Assembly (NCBI RefSeq): GCF_934632265.1
Contig: NZ_CAKTYH010000116.1
Location: forward strand, 1 to 5,835
Length of the DNA stretch: 5,835 nt
Source of the DNA: an uncultured Senegalimassilia sp.
Lineage (GTDB): Bacteria; Actinomycetota; Coriobacteriia; Coriobacteriales; Eggerthellaceae
Direction: 5' to 3'
Shown: in pieces, positions 1 through 5,706 of the stretch
Position numbering within the stretch: position 1 is the first letter of the stretch
How the letters are laid out: each line of letters starts with the position of its first letter
Program-made: the position numbers and the translations under genes
The notes under the pieces: generated by a model
The model's input: only the letters and a program-made list of their open reading frames with translations
Databases searched by the model: none
Told to the model about the DNA's origin: nothing

Positions 1-693
1 CTCGGGCGCTGGGAGCGTTGGATGGGCATGTTCCCGTCCCCCGATGCGCTGGCTTCCGCCGCACCGGCCGATGTGCTGGCGGAATGGCAGGGGCTCGGTT
101 ACAACCGGCGCGCCTTGGCGCTTAAGCGCGCGGCAGAGGAATGCTCGCAGCGTTTTGCGGGTCGGTTGCCTGAAACGGCGGAGCAGCTCCGAGAGCTGCC
201 GGGCATCGGGCCGGCCACGGCGGCCGGCGTCACCGCCTTCGCCCGCAACCTTCCCGCCATCTACATCGAGACGAATGTGCGCACCGTGTTCATCCACACG
301 CTGTTCCCCGATTGCGAAGCGGTGTCCGACAAGCAGCTTGAGCCTTTGGTGGCGGCGTGCTGTCCCGGGGCCGGCCAGGTTCGGCAATGGTATTACGCGT
401 TGCTGGATGTGGGGGCGGATTTGAAGTCGCAGGTGGGAAACGCTTCGCGGCGAAGCGCGCATTACGCGCGCCAGTCGGCGTTCGAGGGGTCGCGCCGGCA
501 GAAGCGCGCGTGCCTGGTTCGCATCGTGCTGGCCTGCCCGGGCATAGCCGTCGAGCAGGCGGCGTCGCGCTTGGACGCCGAGGAGCGTGCGGCTGGGCGG
601 GAGGCGGTCGATCCGCAGCTGTTCGCCGGCATCTGTGCCGACTTGGAACGGGAAGGCTTCTTCCGCCAGGAAGACGGGCGTCTGTTCCCATAA
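1..693 (+). CDS. MutY-like HhH-GPD DNA glycosylase lacking the Fe-S cluster (5' partial)
   Basis: Base-excision-repair glycosylase of the endonuclease III/MutY superfamily, probably annotated elsewhere as A/G-specific adenine glycosylase. The reading frame is open from base 1, and its first codons (LGRWERWM) align with MutY 'YFERFM', so the true start lies upstream and about 40-50 residues are missing, including the region of the MutY catalytic Glu. Counting from the Met at 22, the helix-hairpin-helix is LPGIGPATAAGV (residues 59-70). It has Ala where endonuclease III has its lyase Lys, so a pure glycosylase is expected. The catalytic-Asp position (MutY 'LDGNV') reads IETNV with Glu83. The four-Cys Fe-S loop after 'DLGA' is absent; instead the protein reads LDVGADLK followed by an Arg/Ser-rich stretch with SRRSAHY and FEGS. 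There is no NUDIX-like C-terminal domain. The last ~60 residues look like a small helical, perhaps winged-helix, tail. The superfamily is certain; adenine-from-A:oxoG specificity is only inferred. Confidence 0.85.
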   Translation, partial: LGRWERWMGMFPSPDALASAAPADVLAEWQGLGYNRRALALKRAAEECSQRFAGRLPETAEQLRELPGIGPATAAGVTAFARNLPAIYIETNVRTVFIHTLFPDCEAVSDKQLEPLVAACCPGAGQVRQWYYALLDVGADLKSQVGNASRRSAHYARQSAFEGSRRQKRACLVRIVLACPGIAVEQAASRLDAEERAAGREAVDPQLFAGICADLEREGFFRQEDGRLFP

Positions 694-714
694 AGAATAG
701 CGGCTCGCAAATTC

Positions 715-779
715 CGGACACATAATCCTACGTCCCCAAAGCGTCCATGACGGTTCGGGGACGTAGCGCTAAGTGTCCG
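715..779. repeat. 65-nt near-perfect palindrome / hairpin element between glycosylase and mntP
   Basis: A single pairing register (i + j = 1494) runs through the whole element. CGGACAC (715-721) pairs with GTGTCCG (773-779), CTACGTCCCC (728-737) with GGGGACGTAG (757-766), and CGTC (742-745) with GACG (749-752), leaving a three-base loop. About 26 of 31 possible pairs form, one of them G-U, and the mismatches are scattered. There is no T-run after it, so it is not a classic intrinsic terminator, although it could still slow or stop transcription out of the glycosylase gene. The length, symmetry and intergenic position fit a dispersed REP- or MITE-like palindrome, but its copy number cannot be judged here. 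It lies wholly before the mntP start chosen here (812). Confidence 0.75.
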
Positions 780-799
780 ACGGGGGTATGGTTCAAGAC

Positions 800-805
800 G
801 AGAGG
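800..805 (+). promoter_or_regulatory. Ribosome binding site that decides the mntP start
   Basis: GAGAGG lies six bases before the GTG at 812. The alternative in-frame starts upstream, GTG at 773 and ATG at 788, lack a properly spaced Shine-Dalgarno sequence; the first would also fall inside the palindrome. Confidence 0.65.
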
Positions 806-811
806 ATCATC

Positions 812-1390
812 GTGGGGTTCGTTGAGTTGTTCTTGATCGGCGTGGGGCTTTCCATGGACGCCTTCGCCGTTTCCATTTGCAAGGGTTTGGGCATGAGCCG
901 CCTCAACATGAGGCAGGCGGTCGTCATCTCGTTATTCTTCGGCGGATTCCAGGCGCTCATGCCCCTAATCGGCTGGGCGTTGGGCAGCCAGCTTGCCGAG
1001 CTGATCACGCCCATCGATCACTGGATCGCGTTCGCTTTGCTGGCGTTCGTGGGCGGCAAGATGCTGTGGGACGCGTTCCACGAGGATGATGAGCAGGGCG
1101 AGGAAGCACAAGATGCCAAGCTTGACATCAAGGAGCTGCTCATGCTGGCCATCGCAACCAGCATCGATGCGCTTGCCGTGGGCATTACCTTCGCATTTCT
1201 GCAGGTAGCAATCGTGCCGAGCGTGACCATCATCGGCGTGACCACCTTCGTGCTCAGCTTCATCGGCGTCGCCGTGGGCCATTTCTTCGGCGCGCGCTTC
1301 GAGAAGCCCGCGACCATCGCGGGCGGCGTGGTGCTCATCCTCATCGGCGTGAAGATTCTGCTCGAGCATCTCGGGGTCATAGCCTTCTAA
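812..1390 (+). CDS. mntP: Manganese efflux pump MntP
   Basis: Small integral membrane exporter of Mn(II), protecting the cell from manganese overload. The GTG at 812 gives 192 residues, close to the usual family length, and puts SMDAF so that Asp16 matches the essential Asp16 of E. coli MntP. It also has a correctly spaced GAGAGG. The protein shows the two-repeat architecture: SMDAFAVSICKG (residues 14-25) in the first half and ATSIDALAVG (115-124, Asp119) in the second, joined by an acidic, His-containing cytoplasmic loop (about 88-105). Roughly six hydrophobic segments are visible, including FFGGFQALMPLIGW and FVGGKM in the first repeat. It follows the glycosylase by 118 bases and ends just before a strong terminator. 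I see no yybP-ykoY manganese riboswitch upstream, although many mntP genes carry one. The longer open frame from 773 is considered less likely. Confidence 0.92.
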   Translation: MGFVELFLIGVGLSMDAFAVSICKGLGMSRLNMRQAVVISLFFGGFQALMPLIGWALGSQLAELITPIDHWIAFALLAFVGGKMLWDAFHEDDEQGEEAQDAKLDIKELLMLAIATSIDALAVGITFAFLQVAIVPSVTIIGVTTFVLSFIGVAVGHFFGARFEKPATIAGGVVLILIGVKILLEHLGVIAF

Positions 1391-1394
1391 ACGG

Positions 1395-1431
1395 CGAAAG
1401 CGGCCGCTCGTTGGAGCGGCCGCTTTCGTTT
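1395..1431 (+). terminator. Intrinsic terminator of mntP
   Basis: A 15-bp perfect stem, CGAAAGCGGCCGCTC (1395-1409) with GAGCGGCCGCTTTCG (1414-1428), closes a GTTG loop and is followed by TTT. It starts five bases after the mntP stop codon. Because mntP and pheA converge, the same stem could also stop transcripts coming from pheA, but on that strand the trailing sequence has no good T-run. Confidence 0.85.
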
Positions 1432-1569
1432 CGCTGCATATATATAAGCGTACGCAATCGCTTGACCATCGTTCGGGTAGGGGCGCCTCAAGTTCGCCGC
1501 CCGCGTTGCGATAGGCGAATGCGCCAGATGCAACCCCGCCTTCCCTCGTTCGCTCAGCGGGGCAGCGCC
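1429..1569. other. Gene-free stretch between convergent mntP and pheA
   Basis: No coding region is supported here. It contains an AT patch (TGCATATATATAAG, about 1436-1449). It also contains an imperfect hairpin in which GTTGC (1505-1509) pairs with GCAAC (1530-1534) and GGCG (1514-1517) with CGCC (1522-1525) in the same register. A loose CCCCGC/GCGGGG pairing (1534-1539 with 1557-1562) lies just past the pheA stop. Either hairpin might help end pheA transcripts, but neither is followed by a T-run. Confidence 0.4.
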
Positions 1570-2424
1570 CTATTCCACCGGGTAGCTGCCGAGCACCTTC
1601 ACCTCGCGCAGCTTCAGGCGCAGGCAGTTCAGGGCGGTTTGCACCTCAAGGTCTTGCGTGGAGCCTTCGATGTCCACGAAGAACATGTAGTCGCCGAGCG
1701 CCTGCTTGGTCGGGCGGCTTTGGATTTTGACCAGGTTGATGCCGGCGTAGGCGAACTCGGACAAGATCATGAGCAGCGCGCCGGGGCGGTCTGCCTGCAA
1801 GAACAGCGCCAGCGACGTTTTGAACTTGCTGCCCGTCAACACCGGGACATGGCCCTGGCGGCCGATCAGCGCGAACGACGTCTGGTTGCCGAAGTGGTCC
1901 TCGATGCCCGTTTCGGCCACGCGCGCCCCGTAGAGCTGAGCGGCGAAGGTGTTGCCGATGCCGGCGATGGACTTGTCGGATGCCGCGCGTCGCGCGCTAT
2001 CGGCGGTGGATGCCACGGTAACGGTGGGGATGCCGTGCAGGTTCTCGTTGAGGTAGCGGCGGCACTGCGCCAGGCCCTGCGGGTGGCTGGCCACCGTCTT
2101 CACGTCGGCCATGGTTGCCTCGGGATGCATGATCAGGCAGTGGTGGATGTCAAGGACGTGCTCGCCCAAGATGGTGGCGCTCGAGCGGAACGCGAAGTTG
2201 TCGAGCGTGGCCGTCACAGGCCCCTCGAGCGCGTTTTCCGTGGCCACCACGCCGTATTCGCATTTCCCGCGGTCCACGCAGTCGAACACCTCGGACAGCG
2301 AGGGGCACTCGATAAGCTGCGGGTCGTCTATGCCCAAACGTTTGGCGAATGCGCGCGCCGCCTCGTCGTGATAGGTTCCGGCGGGGCCCAGGTAAGCGAA
2401 CGCGGATGGGGGTTCAGCGGTCAT
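1570..2424 (-). CDS. pheA: Prephenate dehydratase with C-terminal ACT domain
   Basis: Converts prephenate to phenylpyruvate, the committed step of phenylalanine synthesis; it is cytosolic and normally feedback-inhibited by phenylalanine through the ACT domain. I chose the ATG at 2424 (284 residues) because AAGGAG sits six bases before it; the ATG 15 bases upstream (2439) has no Shine-Dalgarno sequence. Family landmarks are FAYLGPAGTYHDEAA (residues 9-23), the ATENALEGPV segment equivalent to the usual 'PIENS.EG' (61-70), and HFGNQTSF near residue 180. The ACT domain (about 203-280) carries GALLMIL (215-221) and QSRPTK (235-240; usually ESRP). There is no chorismate mutase domain, so this is the monofunctional type. 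Oddity: the catalytic TRF motif reads Thr182-Ser-Phe. The gene is convergent with mntP and divergent from the hydrogenase operon. Confidence 0.93.
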   Translation of the reverse strand: MTAEPPSAFAYLGPAGTYHDEAARAFAKRLGIDDPQLIECPSLSEVFDCVDRGKCEYGVVATENALEGPVTATLDNFAFRSSATILGEHVLDIHHCLIMHPEATMADVKTVASHPQGLAQCRRYLNENLHGIPTVTVASTADSARRAASDKSIAGIGNTFAAQLYGARVAETGIEDHFGNQTSFALIGRQGHVPVLTGSKFKTSLALFLQADRPGALLMILSEFAYAGINLVKIQSRPTKQALGDYMFFVDIEGSTQDLEVQTALNCLRLKLREVKVLGSYPVE

Positions 2425-2440
2425 GCGAAGCTCCTTCATG
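2425..2440 (-). promoter_or_regulatory. Ribosome binding site that decides the pheA start
   Basis: Read on the - strand, AAGGAG is followed by the six bases CTTCGC and then the ATG at 2424. This strong signal favours the 284-residue product over the five-residue-longer form beginning at 2439. Confidence 0.75.
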
Positions 2441-2515
2441 CAGATTTATTCATTTATCTTGCGAAGATATGATAACGGTTCTGTATAAAAATGCGCGAGT
2501 GATAACATAACGAAC
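2440..2515. promoter_or_regulatory. AT-rich divergent promoter region of pheA and the hydrogenase operon
   Basis: This is the one clearly AT-rich stretch in an otherwise GC-rich window, as expected of a promoter. For pheA (- strand), a candidate -10 TATACA (2482-2487) stands 17 bases from a weak -35 TTATGT (2505-2510). For the hydrogenase (+ strand), a candidate -10 TATAAA (2484-2489) stands 19 bases from TTGCGA (2459-2464). Both use the same TGTATAAAA stretch. TGATAAC occurs twice (2470-2476 and 2500-2506), exactly 30 bp apart, and could be paired binding sites. The assignment as a promoter region is fairly safe; the individual boxes are weak guesses. Confidence 0.5.
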
Positions 2516-2774
2516 AGGAGTGGAGACGACTGGGGATGGAAGTCTGCGATTTCATCCCCAATCGGCGAAGGCGCGCGTGCGCGTTTCACGACGGAAGGCC
2601 CGGGTTCTGCAAGCCCCGCGCCTTCCGTCGCGTTGCGTGCGGCGCCATCCAGGCCGCAAGCTCGAGCCGGTACGGACCGGCCCTCGAGCCGCGCGCCCAT
2701 CGCGTATCTTCGCTCCATATGCAAAAGGGCCTGGAAACAGGCCAGACGAGATACACCTGTAAGGAGGTGTGCGT
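2516..2774 (+). promoter_or_regulatory. Long structured leader of the hydrogenase operon
   Basis: No protein gene is supported in this stretch, yet it can form successive stems. These are 2531-2541 with 2550-2560 (11 bp, one G-U), 2589-2599 with 2620-2630 (11 bp, perfect), 2661-2671 with 2676-2688 (11 bp with a two-base bulge), and GGCCTG-GAAA-CAGGCC (2728-2743, GNRA tetraloop). The last is enclosed by GTATCTT (2704-2710) with GAGATAC (2748-2754, one G-U). ACACCT (2753-2758) can instead pair with AGGTGT (2765-2770), overlapping the Shine-Dalgarno sequence. If transcription starts near 2496-2513 the untranslated leader is about 260-280 nt. I do not recognise a known riboswitch class. GC-rich DNA folds easily by chance, so regulatory function is inference. 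Confidence 0.45.
2753..2770 (+). promoter_or_regulatory. hyaA ribosome binding site within a potential sequestering hairpin
   Basis: AAGGAGG (2761-2767) lies seven bases before the ATG at 2775, an excellent Shine-Dalgarno sequence. ACACCT (2753-2758) is the exact complement of AGGTGT (2765-2770), so a 6-bp stem with a GTAAGG loop would bury part of it. Pairing of ACAGG (2737-2741) with CCTGT (2756-2760), or of GAGATAC (2748-2754) with GTATCTT upstream, would compete with this stem and free the site. Confidence 0.5.
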
Positions 2775-4055
2775 ATGGAAGGAGAGGCCGCAATGTCCGC
2801 GTTCGCGAACATGCTCGAGGCCAGGGGGGTTACCCGCCGCGACTTCATGAAGTTGTGCGGCACGGTCGCCGCTGCAGCCGGGCTGTCCCAGTTGACGGTC
2901 CCGCAGGTCGCCCAGGCCCTCGAGACGTCCGTCATCGGCGCTACGAAGGGTAACCTTTACCCGGTCATCTGGGTCGAAGGCGCATCCTGCACCGGTTGCA
3001 CCGAGTCGTTCGCCCAGGCTCAGACGCCCAACGCCGCAGAGGTGGTGTTGGATATGATCTCACTGAACTACTCCGAGACGCTGTCCGCTGCAGCGGGCTA
3101 TTCCATGGAGGAGGCCAAGGAGCAGACCATCGAGGCCGGCGACTACATCCTCATCTACGAAGGCGCCATCCAGGAGAAGTGGGGCGGCAACGCCCTGCGC
3201 GTGGCCGGCAAGCCCGGCACCGAGCACCTGATCGAGGCCGCCAAGAACGCCAACGCCGTGGTTGCGCTGGGTTCCTGCGCCGTCAACGGCGGTTGGATGG
3301 GCGCCAAGCCCAACGTCACCGACGCCATGGGCGTGCAGCAGTACCTCAAGAAGGCCGGCATCAACGTGCCCGTCGTCAACGTCCCCGGCTGCCCGGCCAA
3401 TCCCGAGTGGCTCACGAGCGTGCTCGTCGACGTCGTGCTCATGAAGCTCAAGCCCGCCGATCTGGACCTCAACTCCGAGGGCAAGCCGGCCGGCATCTTC
3501 AACCAGACCATTCATGACAACTGCGAGCGTCGCGGCCACTTCGAGAACGGCGAGTTCGTCTACGAATTCGGTTCCGAAGAGGAGAAGAAGGGCTACTGCC
3601 TGTATCCGCTGGGCTGCCGCGGTCCTCAGACCAAGTCCAACTGCGGCGTGGTCATGTGGAACGATCGTCGCAGCTGGTGCGTCCAGGCCGGCGCCCCGTG
3701 CATCGGCTGCTGCGAGGCCAACCCCAACGACCCGGGCCAGAACTGGGTCGAGGTCAACACCCCGTTCATCAAGCGTCACCGCAGCCTGCACATCGGCGAT
3801 TGGGACGTGCAGCCCACCACCATCGCCGTGGGCGTGACCGGCCTTTTGGCCGCCGCCCTCGTGGTGCACGGCTTCGGCATGAAGGCCACCGGCCGTATGG
3901 ACGGCGGCGCGGACTTCGAGAAGAAGCGCGCTTGGGATGCCAAGCACCCCGAGAAGTCCGTGGGCACCTACGAGGTGTCCGAGGCCGAGCGCCAGAAGCT
4001 GTACAAGGAAGACACCGGTCACGACGACCCCAATGCAACCAAGGAAGGGAGGTAA
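2775..4055 (+). CDS. hyaA: [NiFe] hydrogenase small subunit, Tat-exported, membrane-anchored
   Basis: Electron-transfer subunit of a respiratory uptake hydrogenase (group 1). The ATG at 2775 (426 residues) follows AAGGAGG; a second ATG at 2793 with its own AGGAG would remove six residues. The Tat signal has RRDFMK at 21-26 and a hydrophobic Ala-rich stretch after it. Proximal [4Fe-4S] ligands are Cys72 and Cys75 (SCTGC), Cys168 (GSCA) and Cys206 (PGCP); the two extra Cys of oxygen-tolerant enzymes are absent (Gly in both places). Distal cluster: His247, Cys250, Cys275, Cys281. Medial cluster: Cys290, Cys309, Cys312, plus Cys302 in WCVQAG where classical enzymes have Pro. One transmembrane helix (about 348-365) is followed by an unusually long, charged tail of about 60 residues. 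It heads the hyaABC operon, three bases before hyaB. A Coriobacteriia-type subgroup such as 1i is possible but unproven. Confidence 0.95.
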   Translation: MEGEAAMSAFANMLEARGVTRRDFMKLCGTVAAAAGLSQLTVPQVAQALETSVIGATKGNLYPVIWVEGASCTGCTESFAQAQTPNAAEVVLDMISLNYSETLSAAAGYSMEEAKEQTIEAGDYILIYEGAIQEKWGGNALRVAGKPGTEHLIEAAKNANAVVALGSCAVNGGWMGAKPNVTDAMGVQQYLKKAGINVPVVNVPGCPANPEWLTSVLVDVVLMKLKPADLDLNSEGKPAGIFNQTIHDNCERRGHFENGEFVYEFGSEEEKKGYCLYPLGCRGPQTKSNCGVVMWNDRRSWCVQAGAPCIGCCEANPNDPGQNWVEVNTPFIKRHRSLHIGDWDVQPTTIAVGVTGLLAAALVVHGFGMKATGRMDGGADFEKKRAWDAKHPEKSVGTYEVSEAERQKLYKEDTGHDDPNATKEGR

Positions 4056-4058
4056 GCC

Positions 4059-5705
4059 ATGACGCGTTCCGTAATCGATCCCGTAACCCGTATCGAGGGC
4101 CATCTGCGCGTTGAGATGGAAGTCGAGAACGGCAAGGTATCCGACGCCTGGGTATCCGGTGGCTGCTTCCGCGGCATCGAGCTGGTCGTTGAGAACCGCA
4201 CGCCCGAGGACGCTGCCCAGATCGTGCAGCGCATCTGCGGCGTTTGCCCCGTGTCTCACGCCCATGCCAGCTCCATCGCGGCTGAGAAGGCTTATGGCAT
4301 CACCATCTCCAACAACGCCCGTATCATCCGCAACATCCTCGAAGGCGCCCAGTTCCTGCACAGTCACATCCTGTGGTTCTACAACCTGGCCGGCCTTGAC
4401 TACGTCAACCCGCTGAACGCGCTGAAGGCCGACCCGGCCGACGCCATGGACCTGGCTCGTGCAGCCGGCACTTCCATGAACAGCGATTTCGTCGCCCTGA
4501 AGGAGCACCTGTCCCAGTTCGCCGAGAACGGTCAGCTGTCCATCTTCAGCGGCAACTGGTTCGACGCCGAGGACGGCACCGGCTTCAAGCTGCCGCCCGA
4601 GCTCGACCTCATCTGCACGGCCCACTACCTGGAGGCCCTGGGCATGCAGGCCAAGGCTTCTCAGATCAGCGCCCTGCTGGGCGGCAAGATGCCGCACGTC
4701 ATGACCCTGCGTCCGGGCGGCACGGCCTTCGTGCCCACCGACCAGAAGCTCGACGACCTGAAGCTGCTGGTCGACGAGCTGTACAACTGGGTCGAGGCGA
4801 CCATGATCCCCGACGTGCTGGCGATCGCCCCTTACTACGCCGATGCATTCGAGTACGGCAAGGGTCCGGGCCGCTACATCGCCTGGGGCGTCTTCGAGCG
4901 CGACGACTTCAAGATGGCCAATCGCTATCTGCCCTCCGGCGTGCTCGACGAGAACCTCAACCTCTCCGAGCCCGACGAGAAGGCCATCGCCGAGTGGGTC
5001 GGCCGTTCCTGGTACAAGGGCTCCGAGACCTATCAGGCTCCGAACTTCACCACCGAGCCGGAGTACACCGATTACAACGTGGACGACCGCTACACGTGGG
5101 TGAAGTGCCCGTCTTACAACGGCAATTCCATGGAGGCCACCAGCCTGTCCCGTATCCTGGCCGCTTACAAGCGCAACGTGCCCTTCGTCAAGGAGCACGT
5201 CGACGCGTTCCTCAAGGCGCTCGGCCATGAGGGCGACCTGTCCGTGGCCCAGTCCACGCTCGGCCGTACCGCCATTCGCCAGATCGAGACGCTCTACATC
5301 GCCACGCTCATGAAGGAGTGGGTCGACGAGCTGATCGAGGCCGTGAAGTCCGGCGATTCCGAGTACTTCCGCGCCCCCGAAACCACCACGGGCGACGGCT
5401 CCGGCTTCTGGGAGGCCCCGCGTGGCGCTCTCTACCACAGCGAGTCCGTCAAGGACGGCAAGATCCAGGGTTACCAGATCATCATCCCGTCCACGTGGAA
5501 CCTGGCTCCGAAGAACGAGAAGGGCCAGCATGGTCCGCTCGAGGAGGCTCTGATCGGCGTGCCGGTGGGCGACATCGAGAAGCCCATCAACGCGCTGCGC
5601 ACGGTGCACTCCTTCGACCCCTGCACGGCCTGCTCGGTCCATATCTCCGAGCCTGCTACGGGCAAGCGTTTCGAAACCGTCACGAGCCCTTGGGGGGTGA
5701 AGTAA
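4059..5705 (+). CDS. hyaB: [NiFe] hydrogenase large (catalytic) subunit
   Basis: Carries the Ni-Fe(CN)2CO site that splits H2 into protons and electrons. It starts at ATG 4059 with GGGAGG (4047-4052) six bases upstream, inside the end of hyaA; 548 residues is a normal length. The N-terminal motif RIEGHLRVE (11-19) includes Glu13, the likely proton-transfer residue. The first metal-binding motif RICGVCPVSHAH gives Cys60, Cys63 and His67; the second, DPCTACSVH, gives Cys522, Cys525 and His528. APRG (453-456) supplies the conserved active-site Arg455. There is no selenocysteine codon at the ligand positions. Nickel-dependent cleavage by a HyaD-type endopeptidase should occur after His528, releasing a 20-residue tail. 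Unusual: Cys36 in GGCFRGIE, where relatives commonly have Met or Leu. The protein lacks its own signal and should be exported bound to HyaA. Expected location is the outer face of the membrane. Confidence 0.97.
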   Translation: MTRSVIDPVTRIEGHLRVEMEVENGKVSDAWVSGGCFRGIELVVENRTPEDAAQIVQRICGVCPVSHAHASSIAAEKAYGITISNNARIIRNILEGAQFLHSHILWFYNLAGLDYVNPLNALKADPADAMDLARAAGTSMNSDFVALKEHLSQFAENGQLSIFSGNWFDAEDGTGFKLPPELDLICTAHYLEALGMQAKASQISALLGGKMPHVMTLRPGGTAFVPTDQKLDDLKLLVDELYNWVEATMIPDVLAIAPYYADAFEYGKGPGRYIAWGVFERDDFKMANRYLPSGVLDENLNLSEPDEKAIAEWVGRSWYKGSETYQAPNFTTEPEYTDYNVDDRYTWVKCPSYNGNSMEATSLSRILAAYKRNVPFVKEHVDAFLKALGHEGDLSVAQSTLGRTAIRQIETLYIATLMKEWVDELIEAVKSGDSEYFRAPETTTGDGSGFWEAPRGALYHSESVKDGKIQGYQIIIPSTWNLAPKNEKGQHGPLEEALIGVPVGDIEKPINALRTVHSFDPCTACSVHISEPATGKRFETVTSPWGVK

Positions 5706-5706
5706 C

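Noticed and set aside
694..811. A yybP-ykoY manganese riboswitch before mntP
   Set aside because: The only structure is one long symmetric hairpin; I could not find the conserved junction and loop sequences of that riboswitch by eye.
1411..2472. A 353-codon open frame on the + strand, opposite pheA
   Set aside because: It begins inside the mntP terminator hairpin and reads antisense through pheA, which is confidently identified. The product is Arg/His/Gln/Val-rich with no family resemblance.
2446..2953. Several open frames of 80-127 codons on both strands in the pheA-hyaA intergenic region
   Set aside because: They overlap each other, are Arg/Pro-rich, lack credible ribosome binding sites and run into hyaA or the promoter region. 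They look like chance GC-rich frames over a structured leader.
3084..3110. Possible six-Cys oxygen-tolerant hydrogenase proximal cluster
   Set aside because: The proximal motif is SCTGC and the later one GSCAVNGG, so both supernumerary Cys positions are Gly; only the standard four ligands are present.
5619..5645. Possible [NiFeSe] enzyme, prompted by the Cys-type medial cluster
   Set aside because: The C-terminal active-site motif reads DPCTACSVH with ordinary Cys codons and no in-frame TGA.
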